A model generated the notes under the pieces. It had not been told where the DNA came from and made no database searches. It worked only from the letters and a program-made list of their open reading frames with translations. The position numbers and the translations under genes were made by a program. Positions 1 to 5,907 of a stretch of 6,376 nt of DNA are shown piece after piece; positions within the stretch are counted from its first letter, which is position 1; each line of letters opens with the position of its first letter. This DNA is from an uncultured Capnocytophaga sp. (GTDB lineage Bacteria; Bacteroidota; Bacteroidia; Flavobacteriales; Flavobacteriaceae): positions 1-6,376 of the forward strand of contig CAJZFM010000127.1 in NCBI GenBank assembly GCA_915070235.1, in the 5' to 3' direction.

Positions 1-2
1 CC

Positions 3-1733
3 GATACGGGCACTATTGCCCTAGAGCGAAATGCAAAGATTGGTTACCTAAAACAGGATATTGACTTTGTCGCTGGCCGTACGGTGCTTGAGGAGGCTTA
101 TCAGGCCTTCACCACACTTATGCGCCTTGAAGAGGAATTAGATAGCATACACCATGAGATGACCACACGCACCGATTACGAAAGCGAGAGCTATAATGAC
201 CTACTTATCCGCCTGCACGACGTTACCCATGAGTACGAAATCCATGGGGGATATACCTATAAGGGCGACACCGAGCGCATTCTCTCTGGATTAGGCTTCT
301 CTCGCGAGGACTTCTCTCGCCTGACTGATAGCTTCTCTGGGGGCTGGCGCATGCGCATAGAGCTGGCCAAGCTCCTCTTGGAAAAGAACGATATCCTCCT
401 TTTAGACGAGCCTACCAACCACCTTGATATAGAGTCTATCATCTGGTTTGAGGGCTTCCTCAAGTCCTTCCCTGGCGCTGTGGTGATTATCTCCCACGAC
501 AAGATGTTCTTGGACAATGTGACCAACCGTACCATTGAGATTGTTGCAGGGCGTATCTACGACTATCCCAAGCCCTATTCGGCTTTCTTGGAGCTGCGTA
601 AGGAGATGATTACCCAGCAACTCGCCGCCCAGAAGAACCAGGAGAAGATGATACAGCAAACGGAGAAACTCATTGATAAGTTCCGTGCCAAGGCTTCCAA
701 GGCCTCTATGGCACAGTCTTTGATAAAGAAATTAGACCGTATAGAGCGCATTGAGGTTGATGAGCAGGAAACCGCGGTCATGTCCGTTCGCTTCCCGCTC
801 TCTCAACAACCTGGAAAGGTGGTCTTGGAGATTGACCACGTCAGCAAGAGTTATGATGACAAGCTGATACTCAAGGACGTAAGCCTACTGGTGGAGCGTG
901 GCTCCAAAATAGCTTTCGTCGGACAGAACGGACAGGGGAAAACAACCTTGGCCAAGATGATTATTGGCGAGATTCCCTATGAGGGCTCTATCCGCTTGGG
1001 GCACAATGTAGAAATAGGCTACTTCGCTCAAAACCAAGCCCATTACTTGGACGGCGAACTCACCCTTTTGGATACCATGCTCAATGCTGCTAATGATACC
1101 AACCGTACCAAAGTACGTGATATACTCGGTGCTTTCCTCTTCCGTGGCGATGAGGTTGAAAAGAAGGTAAAAGTACTCTCAGGGGGCGAACGCAATCGCT
1201 TGGCTTTGGCCAAAATGCTCCTCTCCTCCTTTAACGTACTGGTGATGGACGAGCCTACCAACCACCTGGACATCGCCTCCAAGAACGTCCTCAAGCAGGC
1301 GCTCCAGCGCTTCGAGGGAACACTCATCATCGTATCCCACGACCGTGACTTCCTCACTGGACTTACCGACAAGGTATATGAGTTCAAGAACCATACGATC
1401 AAGGAGTACCTCGGCGATATTGATTTCTACTTGGAACAAAGAGCCGTCTCCTCCTTCCGAGAGATAGAAAAGGGCGAAGAGGTCAAAAAAGAGGTAGTAG
1501 AAAAGGAAAAGACCCTTTCCTACGAAGAACAAAAAGAGCGTAAGAAGCTCACCAACCTTCTCAGCAAAGTAGAGAGACAAATCGCTGACCTTGAAACTGA
1601 AATCGCCCAAATGGACAAACAAATACAAGCCAACCCCTCCCCCACCCTTATGGAGCAGTACGGCCAGAAAAAAAACCAGCTGGATACCCTCATGCAGGAA
1701 TGGGAGAAAATTTCATTAATGATTAGTGATTAA
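3..1733 (+). CDS. ABC-F family ATP-binding protein (5' partial)
   Basis: This is a soluble duplicated-ATPase protein of the ABC-F family. Such proteins act at the ribosome (translation factors, some giving antibiotic resistance) and lack membrane domains. The frame is open to the window edge, so the start and the Walker A of the first ATPase are missing; 576 residues remain, and roughly 50 to 60 are probably lost. Visible, numbered from the first complete codon: first signature FSGGW (111-115), Walker B LLLDEPTNHLD (132-142) and SHD switch (164-166); a charged helical inter-domain linker (about 195-255); second Walker A GQNGQGKTT (307-315), signature LSGGE (392-396), Walker B with DEPTNHLD (about 412-422) and SHD (445-447); and a charged coiled-coil C-terminal extension (about 510-568), as in Uup-type members. 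The GTG at 84 is internal, because homologous sequence continues upstream of it. The last residues and stop lie in an intergenic repeat. The subfamily cannot be fixed without the N-terminus. Confidence 0.95.
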   Translation, partial: DTGTIALERNAKIGYLKQDIDFVAGRTVLEEAYQAFTTLMRLEEELDSIHHEMTTRTDYESESYNDLLIRLHDVTHEYEIHGGYTYKGDTERILSGLGFSREDFSRLTDSFSGGWRMRIELAKLLLEKNDILLLDEPTNHLDIESIIWFEGFLKSFPGAVVIISHDKMFLDNVTNRTIEIVAGRIYDYPKPYSAFLELRKEMITQQLAAQKNQEKMIQQTEKLIDKFRAKASKASMAQSLIKKLDRIERIEVDEQETAVMSVRFPLSQQPGKVVLEIDHVSKSYDDKLILKDVSLLVERGSKIAFVGQNGQGKTTLAKMIIGEIPYEGSIRLGHNVEIGYFAQNQAHYLDGELTLLDTMLNAANDTNRTKVRDILGAFLFRGDEVEKKVKVLSGGERNRLALAKMLLSSFNVLVMDEPTNHLDIASKNVLKQALQRFEGTLIIVSHDRDFLTGLTDKVYEFKNHTIKEYLGDIDFYLEQRAVSSFREIEKGEEVKKEVVEKEKTLSYEEQKERKKLTNLLSKVERQIADLETEIAQMDKQIQANPSPTLMEQYGQKKNQLDTLMQEWEKISLMISD

Positions 1734-1766
1734 TGCCAATAATGATTAATCCAACCATAATCATTA
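1715..1766. repeat. Heptad/composite repeat over the ABC-F stop codon, inverse orientation, with hairpin
   Basis: Read on the minus strand, 1716-1745 contains TCATTAT, TGGCATTAA, TCACTAA and TCATTAA. This is the same composite unit found at 4079-4101, with 22 of 23 positions identical. The ABC-F stop (1731-1733) lies inside it. Immediately downstream, TAATGATTA (1740-1748) and TAATCATTA (1758-1766) form a perfect 9-bp stem with a 9-base loop. It could end transcription, but no T tract follows, so it may be only a repeat hairpin. Confidence 0.75.
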
Positions 1767-1819
1767 CCCTGACTCGTCCAACACATCTAACCCATCTGAT
1801 AATTAACCTCAAAATTATT

Positions 1820-2326
1820 ATGAAAAAAGAATACTATCACTGTACCGCTTTGTTGCTACTCATATCAGCTTTGTTTTTTGCCTGCAACAAAGGAAATAGT
1901 AAGGCTGAGCTCTGTCCTGAAGGATATGCTTGTTGCAATGGCCCTACCTACTTCCTCTTCTACATAGATAAGGAAAAAGTGGGGGCTGATTTCTTCAAGC
2001 AAGTACAAATCCAGAAGACAAGCGAAGGAAAAACAGAAGTATTTAAAAAGGATTACATCCAGTACTATAGCTATCCTGAGAAAAAGTATGATTTACTCTC
2101 CTTTATTATCTTTACCAGTAATAAAACAGAAGGAGAGGCTCAGGATATTTACACCTTACAGACACCCTCCAAGCAATATACCATTACTATAAAAGGAAAA
2201 TATGTAGATCCCCCCTGCTGCTGTGCTACCTCTCTTGTAGAAGAGGTATTGCTCAACGGAAAGAAATGGGAATACAAAGAATATGCTGAATTAGGAGAAG
2301 GAAAATACCTTGTCATTGACAATTAA
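1820..2326 (+). CDS. Putative cysteine-rich lipoprotein, function unknown
   Basis: I do not recognise this 168-residue protein. I chose the ATG at 1820 because it starts a signal-like sequence: MKK, a hydrophobic core (TALLLLISALFF), then Ala-Cys at 21-22. This resembles a lipoprotein signal peptide with a loose lipobox (FFAC). The frame is open back to an ATG at 1733, but those extra 29 residues come from repeat and spacer DNA and would bury the signal. After Cys22 come N-K-G-N-S, not the acidic K-D/E-D/E-type surface-export signal described for Capnocytophaga, so if lipidated it may face the periplasm (inference). Two cysteine clusters, CPEGYACC and PPCCC, suggest disulfides or metal binding. 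The rest looks like a beta-rich globular domain. The gene is visibly more AT-rich than its neighbours. Its last codons lie in a heptad array leading into dnaX. No promoter is visible upstream. Confidence 0.75.
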   Translation: MKKEYYHCTALLLLISALFFACNKGNSKAELCPEGYACCNGPTYFLFYIDKEKVGADFFKQVQIQKTSEGKTEVFKKDYIQYYSYPEKKYDLLSFIIFTSNKTEGEAQDIYTLQTPSKQYTITIKGKYVDPPCCCATSLVEEVLLNGKKWEYKEYAELGEGKYLVIDN

Positions 2327-2354
2327 TCATTAACCATTAATCATTAACAATTGA
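2313..2354 (+). repeat. Six 7-bp units bridging the lipoprotein stop and the dnaX start
   Basis: Six consecutive 7-base units fill 42 bases exactly: TCATTGA, CAATTAA, TCATTAA, CCATTAA, TCATTAA, CAATTGA. The first two supply the last codons and the TAA stop (2324-2326) of the upstream gene. The last contains the TTG at 2351-2353 used as the dnaX start. Three units in the middle fill the whole spacer. Confidence 0.8.
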
Positions 2355-3436
2355 GTTTCATAGTTTCCGCCCGCAAATACCGCCCACAGACCTTCCGCGA
2401 TGTCGTGGGACAAAAGGCTATCACCGATACACTGGAGAATGCCATTGCCAATGACCACCTCGCTCAGGCCTTACTCTTTACAGGCCCTCGTGGGGTAGGC
2501 AAGACTACTTGTGCCCGTATCTTAGCCAAGAAAATCAATGAGAAAACTACCCCTACCGAAGGGGATAACGACTTCGCTTTCAATATCTTTGAGCTGGACG
2601 CGGCTTCTAACAATAGTGTGGAGGGTATCCGCTCCCTCATCGAGCAAGTGCGTATCCCGCCCCAAGTAGGTAAGTATAAGGTATATATCATTGACGAGGT
2701 GCATATGCTCTCCAATGCGGCCTTCAACGCCTTCCTCAAGACACTGGAGGAACCTCCCGCTCATGCTATTTTTATCTTGGCCACCACCGAGAAGCACAAG
2801 GTGATTCCTACCATCCTTTCGCGTTGTCAAATCTTTGACTTCAAGCGTATCACCATTAGCGATGCCCGCGAGTACCTCAAGTATATCGCTGGCGAGCAAG
2901 GCCTTAAGGCAGAGGACGAAGCCCTACAGATCATCGCCCAAAAAGCCGACGGCGCCATGCGCGACGCCCTCTCTATCTTTGACCGCGTGGTGAGTTTCTG
3001 CGGAGGTACCATTACCCGACAAGCCGTATCCGAGATTCTCAACGTCTTGGACTACGATACTTATTTTAAGATTACCGACCTTATTGTCGCCAACAATATC
3101 CCACAACTCTTGGTGGAGTTCAACAGCATTCTTGCACATGGCTTTGACGGACAGCACTTTATATCAGGCTTAGCAGGACACTTCCGCGACCTGATGGTCT
3201 GCAAGAACAACAAGACCATCGCCCTTATGGAAGTAGGTGAGGAAACCCAAAAGAAGTACGCCGAACAAACGGCCAAGTGCGATTTTCCTTTCTTAGTGAG
3301 TGCCTTGGAGATTGCCTCCGACTGCGACCTTAAGTATAAGACAAGTCGCACCCCGCGCCTCTTAGTAGAGCTCGCCCTTATGCAATTAGCCTCATTGACC
3401 TTTGAAGGGGATAAAAAAAAAATGATGGATATATAA
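2351..3436 (+). CDS. dnaX: DNA polymerase III subunit DnaX, gamma-like zero-frame product
   Basis: This is the clamp-loader ATPase subunit, which opens the beta sliding clamp and loads it at primed sites within the polymerase III holoenzyme. The zero frame gives 361 residues. Visible: the conserved N-terminus SARKYRPQTF (6-15), Walker A GPRGVGKTT (45-53), ELDAASNNSVEGIR (81-94), Walker B IIDEVHML (113-120), LATTEKHK (143-150), the SRC arginine-finger motif (157-159), then the helical collar domain up to about 350. The four-cysteine zinc module seen between Walker A and Walker B in E. coli DnaX is absent. The start is TTG at 2351: an in-frame TAA at 2345-2347 blocks extension, and no Met follows within the conserved N-terminus. 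The frame ends KKKMMDI just after an A10 run, while the tau-type C-terminus continues in the -1 frame. No promoter is seen just upstream, so it may be read through from the lipoprotein gene. Confidence 0.95.
   Translation: MSFIVSARKYRPQTFRDVVGQKAITDTLENAIANDHLAQALLFTGPRGVGKTTCARILAKKINEKTTPTEGDNDFAFNIFELDAASNNSVEGIRSLIEQVRIPPQVGKYKVYIIDEVHMLSNAAFNAFLKTLEEPPAHAIFILATTEKHKVIPTILSRCQIFDFKRITISDAREYLKYIAGEQGLKAEDEALQIIAQKADGAMRDALSIFDRVVSFCGGTITRQAVSEILNVLDYDTYFKITDLIVANNIPQLLVEFNSILAHGFDGQHFISGLAGHFRDLMVCKNNKTIALMEVGEETQKKYAEQTAKCDFPFLVSALEIASDCDLKYKTSRTPRLLVELALMQLASLTFEGDKKKMMDI
3412..3424 (+). promoter_or_regulatory. dnaX: Candidate programmed frameshift or slippage site in dnaX (A10 run)
   Basis: Ten A residues (3413-3422) follow codon GAT. 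The zero frame reads three AAA codons, then ATG ATG GAT ATA TAA and stops at 3436. A -1 slip on AAA reads AAT GAT GGA and stays open to 4014. Counted by A number in the mRNA, 9 or 10 gives early stops and 8 or 11 gives the long frame, so transcriptional slippage would also work. This mirrors known dnaX slippage in E. coli (ribosomal) and Thermus (transcriptional). A sequencing error in the run remains possible. Confidence 0.65.
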
Positions 3437-4014
3437 TCCCTGCCTCCGTTTTCCATAAGGACAGACCTAAGGAAAACAAAACAGAAGCATCTCAACCTCA
3501 ACAAGTTACCACCACTACAGCCACACCAACCCCTGTAGCCACTCCACCTGCCCATAGTGTTTCAGCCACTTCCCTTAAGAGTATCCAGCTCAAGCGCGAA
3601 GCTGCCAAGGTGCGCGATGACCACAACCTATCCTCCCAAGACCTCCCTGCCGAGAACTACACCAAGGAGGATTTCGATCGTGTATGGCAGAACATGCTCA
3701 CCATCTTGGACAAGCGGGGCGAACACCTACTCATCAGTTATTTAGGCAAGGCCACCCCCGTTATTGATAAGGACATCATTCATATAGAAGTCAGCAGCAA
3801 CATAGCCGATATAGATATCCGCTCCCACCAGCAGCGCCTGCTCACCTATATTCACAAGCAACTCAAGAACAACCATATCACCATGGAGATCACCCTCAAC
3901 CGAGCCGCTGCTGCCGCTGCCACCCCCTACACTCTTGAAGAGAAGTACAACGCCCTCAGGGAGCAAAACCCCTTCCTCGATACCTTCGTCCAAGAATTAG
4001 GACTACAATTCTAA
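3421..4014 (+). CDS. dnaX: DnaX tau-specific C-terminal segment (-1 frame continuation)
   Basis: This segment is the -1 frame continuation of dnaX, 197 codons from the A run. Fused to residue 357 it gives a tau of about 554 residues. It begins NDGYIIPASVF, then a low-complexity Gln/Thr/Pro/Ala/Val linker (about 20-50 of the segment), a charged stretch, and a folded domain from about residue 75 (ENYTKEDFDRVWQNML) ending PYTLEEKYNALREQNPFLDTF and LGLQF, as in Bacteroidota tau C-termini. In tau this part contacts the polymerase alpha subunit and the DnaB helicase (family knowledge). It is unlikely to be a separate gene: there is no ATG in frame before about 3691, inside the domain, and the GTG at 3610 would drop the linker and has no obvious initiation context. 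The stop at 4012 is followed within two bases by a heptad array. A broken dnaX or a homopolymer error is the main alternative. Confidence 0.85.
   Translation, partial: NDGYIIPASVFHKDRPKENKTEASQPQQVTTTTATPTPVATPPAHSVSATSLKSIQLKREAAKVRDDHNLSSQDLPAENYTKEDFDRVWQNMLTILDKRGEHLLISYLGKATPVIDKDIIHIEVSSNIADIDIRSHQQRLLTYIHKQLKNNHITMEITLNRAAAAAATPYTLEEKYNALREQNPFLDTFVQELGLQF
3448..3477 (+). other. Stem-loop downstream of the dnaX A run
   Basis: GTTTTCC (3448-3454) pairs perfectly with GGAAAAC (3471-3477). Inside, AGG (3458-3460) can pair with CCT (3466-3468) around a 5-base loop. It starts 25 bases after the A run, farther than the usual 5 to 9 bases for a frameshift-stimulating structure, so a role is uncertain. 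Confidence 0.4.
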
Positions 4015-4015
4015 A

Positions 4016-4081
4016 TCAGTGGTCAGTGGTCAGAAGTCAGAAGTCAGAAGCCAGAAGTCAGAAGCCAGAAGTCAGCGGTCA
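4016..4081 (+). repeat. Nine-unit heptad array, TCAGAAG type
   Basis: Nine 7-base units run without a gap from 4016: two TCAGTGG, three TCAGAAG, then CCAGAAG, TCAGAAG, CCAGAAG and TCAGCGG. The array begins directly after the dnaX stop and passes in the same 7-base register into the TCATTAA-type repeat at 4079. Most units share an initial TCA. Confidence 0.85.
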
Positions 4082-4163
4082 TTATTGGCATTAATCATTA
4101 ATCATTGCTGGCATTAATCATTAATCATTGCTGGCATTAATCATTGTTGGCATTAATCATTAT
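4079..4163 (+). repeat. Composite 7+9+7 repeat array (TCATTGC / TGGCATTAA / TCATTAA)
   Basis: The array is built from TCATTRY, the 9-mer TGGCATTAA and usually TCATTAA. The 9-mer occurs four times (4086, 4109, 4132, 4148). Two consecutive 23-base periods (4086-4108 and 4109-4131) are identical, and the last copy is shortened by one heptad. It ends in TCATTAT at 4157-4163. The same unit occurs at 5993-6038 and, inverted, at 1723-1745. Confidence 0.85.
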
Positions 4164-4167
4164 TAAA

Positions 4168-4198
4168 GTTATCAACATTTTTCTGTTGAAAAAATAAC
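4168..4198. other. Imperfect inverted repeat upstream of the 4288 gene
   Basis: GTTATCAACA (4168-4177) and TGTTG plus ATAAC (4184-4198) are complementary apart from an extra A-rich bulge in the right arm; the loop is short and T-rich. It lies about 45 bases before the -33 element. It could be a dnaX terminator, followed by TCTTTTGTTT, or a regulator site. Confidence 0.35.
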
Positions 4199-4240
4199 TC
4201 TTTTGTTTATAAGCCTTTAGCGCCTTGTCTATTTTTTCTC

Positions 4241-4272
4241 TTGCAAAACCCTGCCAAATACCCTAACTTTGC
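4241..4272 (+). promoter_or_regulatory. Bacteroidota-type promoter for the 4288 gene
   Basis: TTG at 4241-4243 and TAACTTTGC at 4264-4272 match the Bacteroidota housekeeping consensus (TTTG near -33, TAnnTTTG near -7), with 20 bases between. Transcription should start only about 5 to 12 bases before the ATG at 4288, giving a very short leader. It is the only convincing intergenic promoter I find in the window and may also serve nrdB. Confidence 0.7.
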
Positions 4273-4287
4273 ACATATTTTTTCACT

Positions 4288-4878
4288 ATGACACAAACCG
4301 ATATTGACCAAATCCTCTCCCTCGTCCATGAGGGCAACAAGATCGCCGCAGTAAAGCTCCTGATGGACACCGCTCATATAGGTCTCAAAGAAGCCAAGGA
4401 CATCATTGATGATGTTTTTCTCGGAAAAGAAACGGATATCAACGAGCGTGTAAAGCGTGTTTCCTACTCAGATACTGCTGAACGTTTCACCGCTGAGGGT
4501 GGCCTCAATGGAGAGAACCCTCACTTCTTCTACCACAAGGGAAGTATAAAGGAAGAGGTTACCCCTGCTCACCCTATGTGGGAGAGGATCAAGACTGTTT
4601 TTGCTCCTATTGAAGGCCTCCCTGCTGATATAGCACGTATGAGAGAGAACTACGCCAAGGCTATAGAAGAGATGGAAGCCAAAGCAGGTTACACCTCTAA
4701 AAAAGGAACACAAACCACCCAAAAAGGACAAGCTCCCAACAGAAAAGAACAAGCCTCCAGCGATAAGAAAGATACGCTGTTTATCAAAAAAAGTCCCCTT
4801 GACTTTCTCAAATGGTATTTTTACCTCTTTATCGCTGCTGCTATAGTCTATATGATATATTTATTTATCAATCACTAA
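4288..4878 (+). CDS. Tail-anchored protein with L7/L12 C-terminal-domain-like N-terminus
   Basis: This is a 196-residue protein without an assigned function. Residues about 15-45 (NKIAAVKLLMDTAHIGLKEAKDIIDD) resemble the C-terminal domain of ribosomal protein L7/L12, whose hallmark is a Lys-Ala-rich helix, then GLGLKEAKD. In L7/L12 this surface recruits translation GTPases; here it may be only a shared small fold. A middle region with PMWERIKTVFAPIEGLPADI and a helical ARMRENYAKAIEEMEAK stretch follows, then a Lys/Gln/Thr/Ser-rich linker (about 135-168) and one strong membrane segment near 175-194 (WYFYLFIAAAIVYMIYLFI) with two residues after Ile194. With no signal peptide, the N-terminal part should sit in the cytoplasm, anchored by its tail (inference). 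It starts at the ATG just after the promoter. Its TAA stop lies in the first unit of the heptad array leading to nrdB. Confidence 0.85.
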   Translation: MTQTDIDQILSLVHEGNKIAAVKLLMDTAHIGLKEAKDIIDDVFLGKETDINERVKRVSYSDTAERFTAEGGLNGENPHFFYHKGSIKEEVTPAHPMWERIKTVFAPIEGLPADIARMRENYAKAIEEMEAKAGYTSKKGTQTTQKGQAPNRKEQASSDKKDTLFIKKSPLDFLKWYFYLFIAAAIVYMIYLFINH

Positions 4879-4941
4879 TCATTGATCATTGGTCACTAGT
4901 CATTAGTCATTAGTCACTAGTCATTGGTCATTAATCATTAA
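4872..4941 (+). repeat. Ten-unit TCATTAG-type heptad array before nrdB
   Basis: Ten 7-base units fill 70 bases exactly: TCACTAA, TCATTGA, TCATTGG, TCACTAG, two TCATTAG, TCACTAG, TCATTGG and two TCATTAA. Every unit is TCAYTRR. The first contains the stop of the upstream gene, and only AAAAC separates the last from the nrdB ATG. Apart from the array there is no room for a promoter, so nrdB is probably read from the upstream promoter. Confidence 0.9.
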
Positions 4942-4946
4942 AAAAC

Positions 4947-5906
4947 ATGGGAATATTTGACAAAAGGGAAAATTACAAACCCTTTGAGTATCCAGAAGTA
5001 ATGAAATTCGTGGATATGATGCACCAAACATTCTGGGTGCACTCCGAAGTAGAATTTACCGCTGACATACAGGACTTTAAGTCCAACCTCAGCTTGGTAG
5101 AAAAAGAAGCCGTTAAGCGTGCCCTCTTGGGGATTGCCCAAGTGGAAGTAGCGGTAAAAACCTTTTGGGGAGACCTCTATGACATCTTCCCCAAACCTGA
5201 GTTCAACGGCTTGGGCGCTACCTTTGCCGAATGTGAGTTCCGCCACTCCGAGGCTTATTCACGCCTTTTGGAGGTCTTAGGCTACAACAATGAGTTCGAA
5301 TCGCTCTTGGAAGTGCCTATCTTCAAGGAAAGAAATGCTGTCCTGAAGGAATATCTGGCTAAAAACAGAGAAAACGCCATGGAGCGTATCCTTTTCTTTA
5401 CCTTAATTATAGAGAACGCTTCTCTATTTAGCCAGTTTGCTACCATTCTCTCCTTTACCCGTTTCAAAGGATATATGAAGAATGTGGCAAACATCATCGC
5501 TTGGACGTCTATTGACGAGCAGGTACATGCCAATGCGGGTATCTATATCCTCAAAACCATATTTGAGGAAAATCCAGACTTCCGTACCAAGGCCAAGGAA
5601 GAAGCTACCCAATTTATCCGCGACTATATTCTATTGGAGGACAAGATGTTGGACTGGATTTTTGAAGAAGGCGAACTCTCTTTCTTCACCAAGAAAGATT
5701 TGGCCAACTATATGCGTTACCGCCTTGATGATGCCTTGACCCAATTGGATCTCGGCAAGCCTTTCGGTATCACCGCACAGGAGGCCGCCCCTATGTTGTG
5801 GTTTGAGGAAGAAGTATTTGTCAACGAACTCGATGACTTCTTCGCCAAGCGACCCACCGCTTACACCAAGCACGACAAAAGCATCACCGCCAACGACCTA
5901 TTCTAA
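4947..5906 (+). CDS. nrdB: Ribonucleoside-diphosphate reductase, beta (radical) subunit
   Basis: NrdB holds the di-metal tyrosyl radical cofactor that starts reduction of ribonucleotides by NrdA, in the cytosol. The protein has 319 residues, shorter than E. coli NrdB (376) and close to the compact flavobacterial form. By alignment from memory, likely ligands are E67 (in AQVEVAVKTFWG), E97 and H100 (in ECEFRHSEAY), E156 (in LIIENASLFSQF), and E191 and H194 (in SIDEQVHANAG). Y104, four residues after H100, fits the radical tyrosine. The first ligand looks like Glu where E. coli has Asp84. The C-terminus YTKHDKSITANDLF is the tail expected to bind NrdA. The start is ATG 4947 (MGIFDKRENYKPFEYPEV), as in relatives, with an A-rich leader and no clear ribosome-binding motif. 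nrdA is not in the window. A heptad hairpin follows the stop. Confidence 0.95.
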   Translation: MGIFDKRENYKPFEYPEVMKFVDMMHQTFWVHSEVEFTADIQDFKSNLSLVEKEAVKRALLGIAQVEVAVKTFWGDLYDIFPKPEFNGLGATFAECEFRHSEAYSRLLEVLGYNNEFESLLEVPIFKERNAVLKEYLAKNRENAMERILFFTLIIENASLFSQFATILSFTRFKGYMKNVANIIAWTSIDEQVHANAGIYILKTIFEENPDFRTKAKEEATQFIRDYILLEDKMLDWIFEEGELSFFTKKDLANYMRYRLDDALTQLDLGKPFGITAQEAAPMLWFEEEVFVNELDDFFAKRPTAYTKHDKSITANDLF

Positions 5907-5907
5907 A

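Noticed and set aside
1043..1628. Long minus-strand open frames opposite the ABC-F gene
   Set aside because: They mirror a strongly conserved gene and show no family features; similar shadows lie opposite dnaX and nrdB.
1733..1819. Upstream ATG at 1733 overlapping the ABC-F stop as start of the lipoprotein gene
   Set aside because: The 29 extra residues are translated repeat and spacer DNA and would place a signal peptide internally; ATG 1820 gives a normal lipoprotein start.
2584..2591. TAtcTTTG promoter-like motif inside dnaX
   Set aside because: It lies in a conserved coding motif, with no start codon of a gene in the same direction nearby; expected by chance.
3448..3477. Stem-loop as a proven stimulator of dnaX frameshifting
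   Set aside because: It starts 25 bases after the slippery run, too far for the usual ribosomal geometry; kept only as a low-confidence feature.
3557..3745. 62-residue open frame in another phase of dnaX
   Set aside because: Thr/Ser/Pro/Arg-rich shadow of the tau frame without recognisable domain or start signal.
3610..4014. A separate gene starting at GTG 3610
   Set aside because: The same frame is open back to the dnaX A run, carries the linker typical of tau, and the product is a DnaX C-terminal domain; a -1 fusion explains it better.
4016..4163. CRISPR-like array
   Set aside because: Units are 7, 9 or 23 bases and contiguous, with no unique spacers and no cas genes.
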